Assembly: GCA_031772625.1 (NCBI GenBank) | Contig: CM062805.1 | Location: 803,735,592-803,799,591, forward strand | Direction of reading: 5' to 3' | DNA from: Pinus tabuliformis | Taxonomy: Eukaryota; Streptophyta; Pinopsida; Pinales; Pinaceae | DNA length: 64,000 bases | Shown: piece after piece, positions 42,651-55,250 of the stretch | How positions within the stretch are numbered: the first letter of the stretch is position 1 | Layout of the letters: the number at the start of each line of letters is the position of its first letter | Made by a program: the position numbers and the translations under genes | The notes under the pieces: generated by a model | What the model was told of the DNA's origin: nothing | Database searches by the model: none | Seen by the model: the letters and a program-made list of their open reading frames with translations, nothing else

Positions 42651-45411
42651 TAGATTGGTAAGAAATGGTTAGATTTCTTTTCCAATTAAGGATTGCATGT
42701 CTATTGATGCATCTATTTGCAATTCTTTGTTGATGAGATGCAAGTTGCAAGTTTCTACGAAGAAGGCGAATGGAAAAAGGTTGAGTAGGAGACTCACTTT
42801 GTTGCTGCAACAGTATATTTCATTTTAGCTTCAAAAGTACAGTGTGCTTAAGCGAAAGTTGAAGGATGAAATGCATGCATAAGCATGATGTGCATGAACA
42901 CAGGGATGTTGATTTTTTCCTTGTATTTGAACATGTATATGTAATTAACTTGCAGGGTTGACTGCTTTGACATGCATGTGATGCAATGTTGACTTGAGAG
43001 AAGTTAACTTGACCTCCAAAATGGAGATAATGATGAAGTGTTTTATCTTTTGAAAAGAGTCCTCATGGTCTTTTTCTGCATGCTTGACTTGAAGGGTCAT
43101 TTGTTTTAAAGGCATGTTTTGTGGGCTTGTTGTCTAGTCCATCATTTGTATGCAAATGTAAGACATGGAGGTGTTCACAAGATGTGAAATTTGTTTCTTT
43201 TGTTGAAGCAGGAGTTTAGTCCATCCAATTGTTGTTTGTATTTCTGTTGTTGTTAACAGTTGTTGTTGACAGCTTTTCAAACAGGTACAAATGAGAATTT
43301 TGTGGAGCAGGTGTACTTCACATTTGTTTGAGCCACCTTGGATCTGTTATCACCAAAATAGGACCCTGATAGGCTGCTGATCAGACTATCTCAGTGTAAC
43401 TATTTCAAACCAACTTTTGGTTGAGGCTTAGCCTCCTCAACCTGAGAGGGCTCTCTCAAAGGTTAATGATTTTGATAAAGATTAGATGGCTAACTTATGA
43501 AACAAGTGAAAAATATGAATGGTGGAAACACATTAAACAACTTTCCCTTGGGCTTATGGAGTCAACAACACCTCAATATAACAATGAACTCAACCCTACA
43601 TGGAAGTCAGGGCATTCAGCGTTTAAATATTCAGAACATAAACTCATATGGGACACACAGTTTATGCATGTATACAGGAAGTCAGAGCACATTCAGTGAA
43701 TTCTGAGTGATTATACATCCATACCACTGTAAGAATTAAGAAAAAGGACAACATCACATATTCTGAACATGAAAAACCCTTCATGAATCCTGAGAAGCAA
43801 AGTCAAGCATCTATTATTGAAAATGAGTCATACATATGCCAAATACCATGCTTTGTCATAAAGTTTTCCAACCCCTTGTACATCAGCTCTTCTGCTATAT
43901 ATAGAGATCTTTACACAACTTATATTCCTCCTCCAGCATGAGGGAAATTCGAATTCATCCTACTATGACACCTATTGATACTCAAAACTAACTATTAAAT
44001 GCAAATGACACCTAACTAGCAGTCCTAGAGACCTAATACAACTAGGAGTGTAACTCCTTATCATGATTCAACAACCTTATCTAAGCATTTAAAGCATTAT
44101 TTGACAACTTGCAACCTCAAGGAGTCGAATTTGATGAAGCCTCCCACGTGGTCACCCAACTGCTGATGACAAACCCTAGAAATTAGGGAACATGTTTCCC
44201 TGTTTTTAGGTTTAGATCCTTGAAAATTGGCACGTGGGACAGAGCCTTTATCTCTTCATCCATGACACATTTTACGAAACTGAAGGAGGTTTTTGTAGCC
44301 CATGTTGTCCAGAACAAAAACCTCTCCTGGTTTTTGAAAACATTACTCCAGCTGTCCAGAAACTGTCCTTGAAAAACACGTGGCAAACAGGAAAAATCCG
44401 TTTTCTGAAATTAGGGTTTCAAAGAAAGCTTATTATCTCCCAACTGAAAACACTTATGAAGAAATTGAGATAGGTTATTGTAGTAGGAGAGTTTATGAAG
44501 ATAAACCTCCTTCAGAATTCCAAAATACCCTTTCATGTGACCAAAAACTGATCTTGAAAAAGGCTGCTAAAACCAATAGACAAAGCTTGACTTTCAGCAG
44601 TTTCGTAGCGCAAGTTTAACCATAAATGCCTCCCACCTCAGAACGAATTTGAAGAAACTGAAAGAGGTTTTTGTAGTGCAGCATGTTAGGAAGAAAAGCC
44701 TCTTTCAGTTTGCAAAATTAAGTTCTCAACTGCTCAGGAAAGCTTTTGGAAATTGACTAGTAAAAGCAGAAAACAGAGTTTTTCTGCTAAAACAAGCTGC
44801 TACAGGGGTTTCGTAGCGCGCTACGAAAACTCCTAGTTCAGTGATTTCGAAGCTAGTTTGAAAATTTCTCCAAAGTAATGTGAGATATGACTTTCAAACT
44901 CATGGTGAGGCTTCTAGGACATGGAATGAGGCTGTCAAACTTTGATGGAAAAGAGATATGACCTTGAAAGACTTCTAACCTTATGACCTAACTCTTAAAG
45001 CATGAAATGACCTAGAGACCCTTTAACACCATGACTAAAAGAAGGGTTTGTAAATGAGAATGACACTAATTGTGATGAGCTGACTCAAAACTTATAAGAC
45101 TATGATTAGAAACAAGGCAACTTACCAAAGCTTAGAGACAAAGATTTTAGGGTGATAACAGGATCAATGATCAAGGCAGAGAAGTTCAAACTACCTTCTA
45201 TGACCATTCTAGCAGGAATTCTGTAGGAAGGCAAGGAGGAAGACAGTTCTTCCCAGGAGCACCAGCATATCCAGGAAGGAAAGTGGTCAAAGGATTTGGT
45301 TCAGATACACTATGCAAGGCAAGTGTATGGAGGCTAAAATAAGAGGGTGTTGTTACTCTCATCTACTGTTCAGATCAGTATATCAGTCTTTTGGAGACCA
45401 AAAGTTCTTTT
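42651..45411 (+). other. Non-coding inside of the G-patch element
   Basis: No RT, integrase or other domain on either strand. Around 44274-44680 a ~185-bp unit recurs three times (GAAACTGAAGGAGGTTTTTG-like starts at 44274, 44456 and 44649). A 20-bp perfect palindrome lies at 44809-44828 and a 9-bp hairpin (AGCAGAAAA/TTTTCTGCT) at about 44765-44788. Confidence 0.65.
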
Positions 45412-45423
45412 AGTGGGAAGGGG

Positions 45424-47358
45424 TGATCCGAAATAGATTTTGGATAGACTCCTAAGTCTAAGTGTTCCTCACTGAGGAAAATGAAAGTCCAAGGAAGTTC
45501 CTGGAAATAGCCCCATTGCAGAGATCTTTTCATTCGGAATCTACTGCGACTTGAATGGGAAAAAATGGACTTAGAATGCAGAAGTTATCGCAGAAAGAAG
45601 ATGCCCTTTGTTCTTTAGAAAAAGAGGCAAAATCCCCTAAAATGGGCAAAAAACCCTTATAAAGGGAAATCGCATCGAAGAAAGTCCAACAGCGAACTTA
45701 AGCGGAAAGGGGAAGAGGCCCCCGATTACCGATCCCCGACATATCGGGTCAAAGGCAAGCTGGTGCATATAACATGAGGAAAGGACCCGAGCCGATGCGA
45801 CATTGCGATCGTCAATCGATGGATAGGCATCGGTGATGGCATAAGACAAGGGACGGACCCTCGGGGCTATGCAACGAACGATTTCGATATATCGCATCGC
45901 AATGTCGCATCGCAGTGATAAAAGAGGCGATAATACATGCACATGCGATCGCCGAACCCGATGGGTTTTATAAACCTGACTTCATAATGTTTGAGTTCCG
46001 CCGTAAAGGGATTTCCTGTGTATTGGCGCATTTCAGCATGAAAACCAAAATACAAAGGAAAATAACCCAAAGCGATGCGATGCGATCTGGACCGTCGGAT
46101 CACGGGATTAGATCGACGGCCAAGATTAAATCGGTGATTGGCAATTGGCGATCCCTGATAACAGGGCTAATGCAATAGTGATTGCAGTAAGCGATAAAGT
46201 GTGGACCAAATGGGATTTATAGACTCGACTTCATAAAAATTGAAATCCGGGAATTTGGATTTTCTTTGTATTATCGTGTGTTGGGTTTGAAGCCCTGCAC
46301 CATGTGATAGCAATATAATGCCTGGTGGCGGACCCGATAGGGATTTTAGGGGCGATTGAAGGGAATTTCACGTCCGAGAATCATGCCCGATAGTGTATTT
46401 TGCAAACATTCCCTGTGTAAGGGAATTTTCTCATTTTTCGAGTTTCTACCTATGAAACGGTCCCGATTCCTTCTATAACCGCTCCTGCTCATCATGCCAC
46501 GCTGCAGCAACCGTTTTCACAGGCAATAATGCATTTTGAAGCGATAGAGCCGCAAAGCCAGATGGCTAGTCTAACCGACAGGTAGCAGAGAAGCCATAGA
46601 GCCACAGAGGGAAGATGATACGCAGAGAAACGGTTGAGGTAGTCGAATAGCCAAAAAAATGCCTCAAAGAAAGCCAGAGAGCCAATTGACGAGGTAACAA
46701 AGCCAAAGCAGGAAGCTAAGGCAAAGAGAGCAGAGAGAGCAAAAGGCGAATGCGTAGAGCAGCCGAGGGAGTCACTTGGAGGTCAAGTGAAAAAACAAAG
46801 AGTTGTAAGTTGCAGAAAGCAGAAGCCAAAGCCGAAGAGCCAGAGCCAGAGCTGAGAGCCAGAGCCGAAGAGCCAGAACCAGAGCCAAGAGCAAGAGCCG
46901 AGAGCCAAGAGCCAGAGCCAGAGCCAGAAAGCTGAAGAGCTTCAAGAGCCAAGGGATAAGATGGTGTTCTGAGCCCAATGTTTCTATGTAAAACATTGGA
47001 GTTGAGTGTGGAGCTTGTAAAATGATTGTCGCCATAATCCCAGAGAGCCTAGTTGAGTTGACTAGAGCTCACGGAGACGTAGCCCAAGAGTTTTGGGTGA
47101 ACTCCTAATTAAATTGTTGTTTTGTGTGTTTGTTTATTGCTGCACTATTTACTGTTATATGTATGTTATATCAGCATAAACAACAGAATTGTAAAGCACA
47201 TAAATAGTCAAAAATAAACATAAGCATACACCTTATTTTCAAGCACATATTTAATTCCGCATTGGTTAATCATCCAGACTTAGGAATATTTAAGCTTTGG
47301 GAGTGGGAGAGGTTCTTGTAAGTTAGACAAGAAGCCTAAGTGCCCCATTTTCAGATCA
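45424..47358 (+). repeat. 3' LTR of the G-patch element
   Basis: 1.94 kb, pairs with 39178-41120; U5 motif near 47079-47109. Confidence 0.9.
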
Positions 47359-48361
47359 CTGTGCATGATAGATCTGGTGTTAGATGGATTTAAGTTGGTT
47401 CGAATTGAAGGCAACAATGTCACATTTTTATATCATCATTATTATATATATGTTTGAGATTAATTTCAAAATTCACATTATGTTTTCTTTGCTTGGCACA
47501 ACCATATCATTCTCTTCTTTAATTTAGTTTGTGTTGTTTGCCTTGAACGGTTTGTACATCAGTGTTTGGATGTTTTGAGTGTTTTGTGTATTTACATGTT
47601 TGGATTTGGATGATAGTGTTTGTGAATATTATAATTGTATGTGTTATATTTTTATAACTAGTTGGTGATGAAGAAGAGAGACAATCTTTTCAATAGTTTG
47701 CATATTGATACTGCAGATCTATTTAATTTAAATTTAGGTATCACAACATGAGACAAATAATTAATTCTTAATAGTGTCCCTCTAGGTATTACTAAATATA
47801 TCTTAATGAGTAGTTTTAATAATTGACTGCCTCAATATTACTCTTGAAATACTTTGTTTCTTTTCTAATGTTTGAAATAATTTATTTCCTTCAAGAATAT
47901 TTTGATGATTTTTTTTATCTAGTCTATTTTGCAAAGTCAAGAAATAATATTTTTTTGAATTTTTTTAACGAGTGGTCATATTTATAAAATCTTTAAATCC
48001 AAACAATTATCACATCTCTTTCAAGAATATTTTGATTTGTTTTGAATGTTTATAAACATATATTTTCCTCTTATAAATATTTTGAATACATTGTTGTAAG
48101 CAATTATCTATTAGTAATTTTGAATGTAATTTGAATATATGTAATTGTCCATTAGTAATTAGTTGGCCATGAAGAAGGGAGGCAATCTTGTCAATGATTA
48201 ATTTGCATTTTGCATGAGGATTGATTCTTCACATCTATTTCATTTTAATTCTAGGTATGGAAACTTTTGACAACTGAATAGTTCTTAATAGTGTACCTCT
48301 AGGTATTACTAAATATATCTTGAAAAATATATTTTTTAATAATCTATAGCATCAAGATTAA
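47359..48361. repeat. AT-rich DNA with a ~500-bp tandem duplication
   Basis: GTTGG-TGATGAAGAAG near 47661 recurs as GTTGG-CCATGAAGAAG at 48162. The following ~170 bp (ending CTCTAGGTATTACTAAATAT) match too, so a unit of about 501 bp was duplicated long ago. No gene. Confidence 0.65.
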
Positions 48362-49150
48362 CATCTAATGCATATAATGCAAGCAATCAAATACGATTAG
48401 AAAACAACATCTACATTGAAATCAATTCATCCAATGCAAGAAATCAAATGAGATCAGAAATCGACATCTACACTGAAATTAATGCATCTAGTGTGGGCAA
48501 TCAAATAGGATTAGAAGTCCACATCTAAACTAAAATCAATGTATCTTGTGCAACGAATCAACTAGGATTAGAAATCGGCATCTACATTGAAATCAATACA
48601 TCTAGTGCAAGCAATCAAATATAATTAGAAATCAACATCTGCATTGAAATCAATGCATCTAGTTCAAGAAATCAAATAGTATTTGAAATCACCATGTACA
48701 TTGAACTAAATGCATCTAGTGCAATAAATCTTCTTCCCTTTCTCCCCCCTCCATCTAATCTTGAAAAATATTTTAAATAATTCACTGCCTCAAGATTAAT
48801 AACATCTAATCCATCTAATGCAAGCAATCAAATAGAATTAGAAAAAAACATCTACATTGAAAATTAGTGCATCTAATGCAAGCAATTAAATAAGCCTAGA
48901 AATCAACATCTACACTGAAATCCATGCATCTAGTGCAAGCAATCAAATATAATTAGAAATCAACATCTATGTTGAAATCAATGCATCTAGTGCAAGCAAT
49001 CAAATAGGATTAAAAAAACCATCTACACTGAAATCAATGCATCTAGAGAAAGCAATCAAATAAGATTAAAAATCAACATCTACACTGAAAATGAATGCAT
49101 ATAGTGCAAGCAATCAAATAGGATTAGAAATCATCATCTACACTGAAATC

Positions 49151-50553
49151 AATACATCTAGTGCAAGCCACCCGGATGCGGGTGCTTCCACCAGTCATTA
49201 AAGATGGCACACGCCATGCCACATGGGAGCAGGACGGACCGCCAGCTCTGGTACGCGGAGGATGGTATAAGGTATGAGGAGTTAATGCACAAGGTCAGTG
49301 CATTCAGTTTGTTGCAGTGGAGACGGGACGCCGCATTCATGCCGAGCATGTCTGCTCAGCACTCAAGGCAGAACAGGAGTAGAGCCCAAGGCCCTCCCCC
49401 CATGGAAAGTATGGACGCTATGCATTATATTGAAATTCACATATCAATTCTCGCACAGAACCGGTATATTGTTGCTCTGCGCATTCGGAGAAAGGTTACC
49501 CCAGCTTCCAGTTTTCGAGGGCTTGACAAGTGCCTGGGGTCTCTGGTCTTAAGAGCCATGCCGCGTAGCAGAGGAATTCCCAGGCGAGGAGGAAGATCTG
49601 GTATCCGGGTTGGTTCAGAGATGGAAGATGTGCAGCCAATTTCGCCCATAACCGCGGCGCCACCCTCCTCAGAGATGGAAGACTCAGAGCAGGAATGCCT
49701 TCTTCCACAAGGCACCTACCAGACATTCCGCTTCAGGTTCCCTAGCCGCCTGGTCAGGCCAGAAGTTGTGGTTAATTTCACGGTTTTCATCACCGAGGAA
49801 GAACCTGGTATGCACAATTCTAATTCCCCTGCAAGTGTTCACGACAGCGACATCTTTTTGGGCGACATGAATGGTTTGGTTTACAGAACCCACTGTTTCG
49901 AGGCAGCTCCAGCCCAAAACGCCCTGGTCCAGCAAGCTTCGTCTCAGGATGTCTCGGGTAATGACGTCTCTGTGCAAGAGATTCTGCAGCTGCCCAATTT
50001 GAATCTGGAAATGGAGGTCTTCAGCGCTCAGGCTCAGCCAGGTCCGGGAGAGTTGCTTCGGGACGAGGATGGGATGGTCATCTGGCTCGACTCGCCCAGC
50101 CAGGACAATGGCACGCAGACGGCCTCGACCAGCCAGCTAGCCTAGTTATCATCGGGTGCTCTGTTTTATCTTTTTTGTAATCATGTCAATACAAATGGTG
50201 TTGTTTTCCTGTGTCCATTTCAGTCCAAGGTCTCAGTATAGCTATTGCTGCAAGTCTCAGGCTTCAGCAGCATGCTCTTTTTGTTTCAGTGTCAATGATG
50301 TAAAATGGCTCTGTCCTGCCAGTAGCCATGGTGTCTTTGTTAGTTTGAGTCCAGGTTATTTGATGTCCAGAAACCATGATTATGGACTATGTTTTGTGAC
50401 TCGGTTAAAGCAGATAGACAGTATAGTCCAGATTCTTCAACTTGAGGACTGGCCTCGGCCTCCTCGCGAGATCTAATCTATTTACATATTTTTCTTTTCT
50501 TTAATATAGCAGTAGCCTTTACTTAGAAAAAAAAAAATACATCTAGTGCAAGC
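49151..50553 (+). mobile_element. Retroposed insert with poly(A) and 18-bp target duplication
   Basis: AATACATCTAGTGCAAGC occurs at 49151-49168 and again at 50536-50553; between them lies 1.37 kb unrelated to the array, ending in an A-run (about 50526-50537). A target duplication of this length plus 3' poly(A) is the hallmark of LINE-machinery insertion. Base composition is clearly more GC-rich than the surroundings. It is either a processed gene copy or a 5'-truncated LINE; the tail TTTAATATAGCAGTAGCC before the A-run would suit a plant LINE 3' end, but no RT or RNase H is present. Confidence 0.85.
49204..50145 (+). CDS. 313-aa ORF of unknown function in the retroposed insert
   Basis: Open from the ATG at 49204 (35 bp inside the insert) to the stop at 50143. 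The N-terminal ~130 residues are basic (SRGIPRRGGRSGIR); the remainder is acidic and low in lysine (EMEDSEQECLLPQGTYQTFRF, LRDEDGMVIWLDSPSQDNG), with a folded-looking piece RLVRPEVVVNFTVFITEEE. I recognise no domain. About 380 nt of 3' UTR-like sequence follows, up to the poly(A). The upstream part may be non-coding in the source mRNA, with the true start at a later methionine (e.g. MPRSRGIPRR or MEDVQPISPI). No stop interrupts 313 codons, so the insert is young or the frame is kept. Confidence 0.5.
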   Translation: MAHAMPHGSRTDRQLWYAEDGIRYEELMHKVSAFSLLQWRRDAAFMPSMSAQHSRQNRSRAQGPPPMESMDAMHYIEIHISILAQNRYIVALRIRRKVTPASSFRGLDKCLGSLVLRAMPRSRGIPRRGGRSGIRVGSEMEDVQPISPITAAPPSSEMEDSEQECLLPQGTYQTFRFRFPSRLVRPEVVVNFTVFITEEEPGMHNSNSPASVHDSDIFLGDMNGLVYRTHCFEAAPAQNALVQQASSQDVSGNDVSVQEILQLPNLNLEMEVFSAQAQPGPGELLRDEDGMVIWLDSPSQDNGTQTASTSQLA

Positions 50554-50615
50554 AATCAAATAGGATTAGAAATCATCATCTATACTGAAATCAATGCATC
50601 TAGTGCAAGAAATAT

Positions 50616-50637
50616 TCTTCCCTCTCCCCCCCTCCAT

Positions 50638-50677
<40 letters not shown>

Positions 50678-51480
50678 ATCTCTCCTTCTTTGTCTCTCTT
50701 TCTCACCTCCCCCCCCCCGAAACAGACACTCTTTCTCCATATCTATCTATCTCTCTCTCCCTCTCTCTATCTCTCTCTTCCTCCCTTTCTTCACCTCCCA
50801 TATATATCTCTATCTGCCTCTGCCTCTACTTTGTCTCTTTATATCACCCCCAAACTTACATGCTTGTTCTCCATATCTATCTATCTTTCCCTCTCTTCCC
50901 CTTCTCCCCCTTCTATCTCTCTTCCCTCCTACTCTCCACTCTCCCTCTCTCTCCCTTATCACTACCTCTCTCTCTCTCCACCTTTCTCTCTATATTTATT
51001 TCTTCTTACCTCCCTCTCTCTCCACCTTTCTCTCTATATTTATTTCTTCTTACCTCCTTCTCTCTCCCCCTTTCTCTCTATATTTATTTCTTCTTACATC
51101 TCTCTCCCCCTCCCTCTCTCCTTCTCTCTCTTCCTTCCTCTCTCTCCCTTTCTGTCCCACCTCCCTCCTCCTCCTCCTCCTCCTCCTCCTCCTCTCTCTC
51201 TCTCTCTCTCCAACTCAGTCATTATATCCCTCCCTCTCTCCTTCTCTCTCACCTTCCTTCCATCTCTCCTTCTTTGTCCTTTGTCTTTCTATCTCACTCC
51301 AAACATAAACACTCTTTCCATATCTCCCTTGTCACTCCCCTCTCTCTCTCTCCACTTTTCTCTCTATGTATTTCTTCTTCACTCCCTCTCTCCCCCTCCA
51401 ACTCCATCTCTTTGTCCCTCCCTCTCAAGTCCTCTCTTTGGTCCTTCCCCTCTCTCCCTTTCTCTCTCCCCCCATTTCTC

Positions 51481-51523
<43 letters not shown>

Positions 51524-51735
51524 CTCCAACCTTGTCACTCTCTCCTTCTCTCTCCCCCCTCCATCTTTGTGCCCTTCTCTCACTCTCTTACCCCTCTCTC
51601 TCACTCATATCTCTCCCTCTCTATCTTCATTACTCCTCTCCCCTCTCCTTCATTCTATCTCCATCTCTCTTTTGCCACTCTCTCTATCTTTCCACCTCTA
51701 TCACTCTATGTCTTTGTTCTTCCTTCAATATATAT
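50616..51735. repeat. CT-rich low-complexity tract with (TA)n, (CTC)n and (CT)n
   Basis: Over 1 kb of polypyrimidine plus-strand DNA made of CTCTCC, TCCCTC and CT units, with (TA)n at 50640-50675, (CTC)n near 51163-51194 and (CT)n near 51488-51520. It creates long serine/leucine/proline ORFs in all three frames, which are artefacts. Such tracts can form triplex (H-DNA). Confidence 0.92.
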
Positions 51736-52999
51736 CTAGAGTTAATTATATATAATGATATACTAATATATATTATAATATAACAAAATAAATATTATAT
51801 TAAATTTAATATTGTATTAATCCAGAGTTATTAAATTTAATAATATCAATATTATAACATATTAATATTAATATAATGTTTAATATTAATATTAATATTT
51901 TAATATCAATATTAGATTTAATGATGTTTTTTACATAGCATGATAACAAAATTTATAATAAAACTACATCAAATTAATATATATGGTTTTTCCTTTTAAA
52001 GATTCATTTTACAAATATTTAATTAAAAGAAGTATTAAAATATTTTGGAGCAGGATTTTCATTATTTGTGTTGAATTAACCTTTTTTTCTTTTGATTTAA
52101 GAAATGGTATTGGCTTGAGTAAAGAGTAAATATGTTTAAAATTTTACCTAATTTGGAACTTTAATGTGGTAAATTTTTTTGTTAAAGGTAAATTTATGAT
52201 CCATTCAAATTCACGTATATGATAAAAGAGATATTAAACACATTAGTGATTTAAGATTCAAGTGAATGTTTTGGCCGACATTAGCGAAAATTATTTTTAT
52301 TATTTTTTGAGGACGTGACATACTTACACATCGGGGTCATACTGGGTTGTAGAATGTGCCTCTCGGCACAATAAAGAAAGAAGGTAGATTGAATACTTGA
52401 TATTTATTGGATAATTAACCAAAAGTATAAAGAAGGTTGTAAATTTTCAAGCTCGAGGTGATTATTTGTCCAATGTTTCTCTTAATTAAATAAATGGAGT
52501 TGTCTTTAGTGCGACTTTTTGGACTTTCTGATGTCAAAATCCGATGAAAATTTTTGAGGTAAAATCTTGATTTGTGTTATCTAAACTAGTTTTTTGACTG
52601 CATATATGGATTCAACACCCTGAAAAATCCCTAGGGCACTTTGATTGTGCAAGGGTTACCCATTAAGCTTGTGATTTCAATAAATTCCTGTGGGATTTTA
52701 GAGAAACTATACTGGAAAAAACTACCAGAAAAGCTTCCAAAAAGTCTCACTAAAGACAAATCGTAAATAAATCAGATTTGAACATTTTAAACCATAAAAA
52801 TAAATATTCCTAAACATGCAACAGTCACATATAAGTGGAAAATTATTAGCTAAAGCATAAAAACTGTACACAAATAATTAACCCTTCAAATCATGTTTTT
52901 ATTTAAATATTCCAAGCTTATAAGGAAACCTCCACAATTTGTAAAACTAAGAATTATATGGTATACACAAAAAATCAGATCTACATTTCATCTACCTAC
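51736..52999. other. AT-rich DNA without gene
   Basis: Rich in AATATTAATATTAATAT-like words near 51780-51930. I see no gene or element end. Confidence 0.55.
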
Positions 53000-55250
53000 T
53001 AGAAAACTGAGAATCAACATATTTGAATTGTTGTACAACATTGTTTGACCCTATCCCAAAATATGTCCATATGGAATCCATATGTTTGTAAGAACTAAAA
53101 AACTTTGCCTACTTTGAATCTACTCAATTTGATCTCTCTCTAACCTCCTAAGTCTTCTTGGTGGACAAAAGGTGTGTCTTCAACTTCTCCCATATTGTTT
53201 GATTAAATTTTTGAGAGAGATAACTAATCTCTCTCTAACCTCCTGAGTCTTCTTGGTGGGCAAAAGGTGTGTGTTCAACTTCCCCCAAATTGTCCTATTT
53301 ATGTTCTAAGAGAGATAATTGATATCCCCCATCCTACAAATTAATTTCTCAAATCTTAGCAATTAATCTCCTTAATCCTAACAATTGTCTTATCTTAACA
53401 ATGAGGTGTATGGCTAAGATTAGATTCTAAATCACTAATATTCTATAATATCTATAATATTTCATTTATATTTCTAAGACTATGAGAAGATAACAAATGA
53501 CTTTCGCTTTTATTTATTTAAGTGAAATTGCAAGATGGTATTATTTCCCACTTTTACTAAGTCATTACTAGAAGTTGCCTCTAACTACTTCTCGCACATT
53601 CACACCTAACATGTGCAAGAAGCTCTTGCTTGAGCTATATTTCTTAATACTCCCTCTTTGTGAGGAAGGATTATGCACTAATCCAAGTTTGTATTTAGTA
53701 CTTCAAGCTTCCCTTTTGCTAAGGGCTTGGTCACAATATCAACAACTTATTGATCTATGGATACATACTCAAGCTTTATTATTCCCTTTTGAATCATTGT
53801 CCCATATGTAACATTAGATTCTTAGAGAGTTTGACATAACTATAATTATCATGTAAATCATCGTGGGATCCAACTTATGATCAAATAAACTTGTAAACAA
53901 ATTCAAATTCCAAATGGCTTAACAACTCACATTATTAGTTACCATATACTTTATCTCTATTGAACTAACTGTCATGGAAATGTACTTCCTACTGAACCAG
54001 GATATCCATTGATTCTAAGCTCTTATTTCTCTTGCATTGGCTACCTAATATAAGTTTGCATATGCATGCAACTTCACCTCAACATCTCCAAGATATCTTA
54101 GACCATACTCCACTATGCCCCTCAAATACTCGACATGTTTTGTTGCTACCCGATTTTCACTCCTCGACTTTACCACGATCTAACTCAAGGAGTACACTAG
54201 AAAACATATATTTGGTGTAGTGTTAACAAAAAACACCAAAAAACATACCAACCACCTAAATGATGTGGGATCTACCAACTCTGAATTTGAAAGTATCACC
54301 TTCTTTAGATTGGTAATCATGGGTGTGGCCATAGGTTTGTAGTAGGATCTTAACTACAAACTTACCCTACCCAAGGAATATCTCCCTTCGTTTCCACCAA
54401 ACCTTTAAACCAAATAAGTAATGCATCATGTCGATGTCCCTATCTATTTTTCACCCTACAATGAGCTTCCTTTCACCTATTAGGAAAAGAAGAAAAAAAT
54501 CATCTACATATAGCACCAAAATAGGCATATCACTCCCAACAACTACATAATAAAACTTCCAATCTGTTTCAGCGTTAGAGAAGCCAATACTTAGTAAATA
54601 TCCATCGATCTTGGAAAACCATGCTCTCAGTTCTTGCTTGAGTCCATATAAGGCTTTCTTAAGCCAAAAAACATGGGACTCCTTTCCCTTTACATCAAAT
54701 CCTTGAGGTTTCTCTATGTACATTTCTTCCTCAATGACCCCATTAAGAAAATTTATCTTCACTTCCATATAATGTATCTCTCATCTTGCGATTGGAACTA
54801 TAGACATAATTTCTCTAATAGAAGTGTACTTGGAAATTGGAGAAAAAGTCTCCTCATAGTCCACTTCATCTTTTTGGGAGAAACCTCTTGATATGAAACT
54901 CACCTTCGACTTTTCAATATTGTCATTTGTAGTATGAAAAATCTTGTAGATCCACTTTCAACTCACAACTAATTCCCTTCTGGTCTTGGCACTATGTCCA
55001 AACATCATTCTTCATGATGAGGTGTACTCATCCAATGTGGCATCCCACCATACCTACTAGTCTTGATGCTCATCAATGAAATTTAATTAGGAAACTTCTT
55101 TACAGGCCTTCTCTTCCTAAATGTGCTTGTAGGAGTCCCAACATACTCCTGAGCATCCCTCAATTTTTGTGTGAATCATCGAGGTCTCTTGATAGAACAA
55201 GAAGGGGTTGATGTCTCCCTAATGGAAAAAATACCTCATTTTGTCACCAA
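53000..55250 (-). mobile_element. Ty1/copia fossil (3' part of pol, PPT, LTR)
   Basis: On the minus strand, RT sequence runs from about 54960 to 54450: SQKDEVDYEETFSP, then VKINFLNGVIEEEMYIEKPQGF, LKKALYGLKQELRAWF and LYVDDFF, all standard copia RT signatures. Near 53700-53740, DIVTKPLAKGKLEVL is the usual end of copia RNase H, followed by the PPT-like AAAGAGGGAGTATT. The sequence below about 53650 would then be the 3' LTR; it includes a ~95-bp tandem duplication (CTCTCTAACCTCCTGAGTCT near 53137 and 53230). Broken, with many breaks; no 5' half in the window. Old. Confidence 0.8.

Larger units (their letters stand above)
39178..47358 (+). mobile_element. LTR retrotransposon with long LTRs and G-patch/zinc-knuckle ORF (no visible pol)
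   Basis: Plus-strand element of 8.2 kb. LTRs are at 39178-41120 and 45424-47358 (TGATCC...AGATCA), the PBS TGGTATCAGAGCC at 41123-41135 and the PPT AGTGGGAAGGGG at 45412-45423. Flanking TTGTG (39173-39177) and CTGTG (47359-47363) match at four of five bases. LTR divergence is about 8% over the first ~280 bp, so it is older than the 22-kb chromovirus. The ~4.3-kb inside has a gag-like region with G-patch and zinc knuckle but no RT or integrase, which fits a large non-autonomous derivative (LARD). Broken, with several breaks in its gag-like part. Confidence 0.88.
48362..50615. repeat. 57-bp tandem array, about 14 units, interrupted twice
   Basis: The unit is CATCTACACTGAAATCAATG, then CATCTAGTGCAAGCAATCAA, then ATAGGATTAGAAATCAA, 57 bp in all, with about 5-20% variation. 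The array is interrupted by a short CT-rich stretch near 48728-48800 and by the retroposed insert at 49169-50535. Between the interruptions the phase is kept. It ends in CTTCCCTCTCCCCCC-like sequence that leads into the CT-rich tract. Confidence 0.9.

Noticed and set aside
48362-49165. Regular short repeats resembling a CRISPR array
   Set aside because: Units are contiguous 57-bp tandem copies without unique spacers, in a plant nuclear context with LTR elements.
50594-51783. Long ORFs (up to 381 codons) of serine, leucine and proline
   Set aside because: All three frames of a polypyrimidine tract are open at once; this is low-complexity DNA, not a gene.
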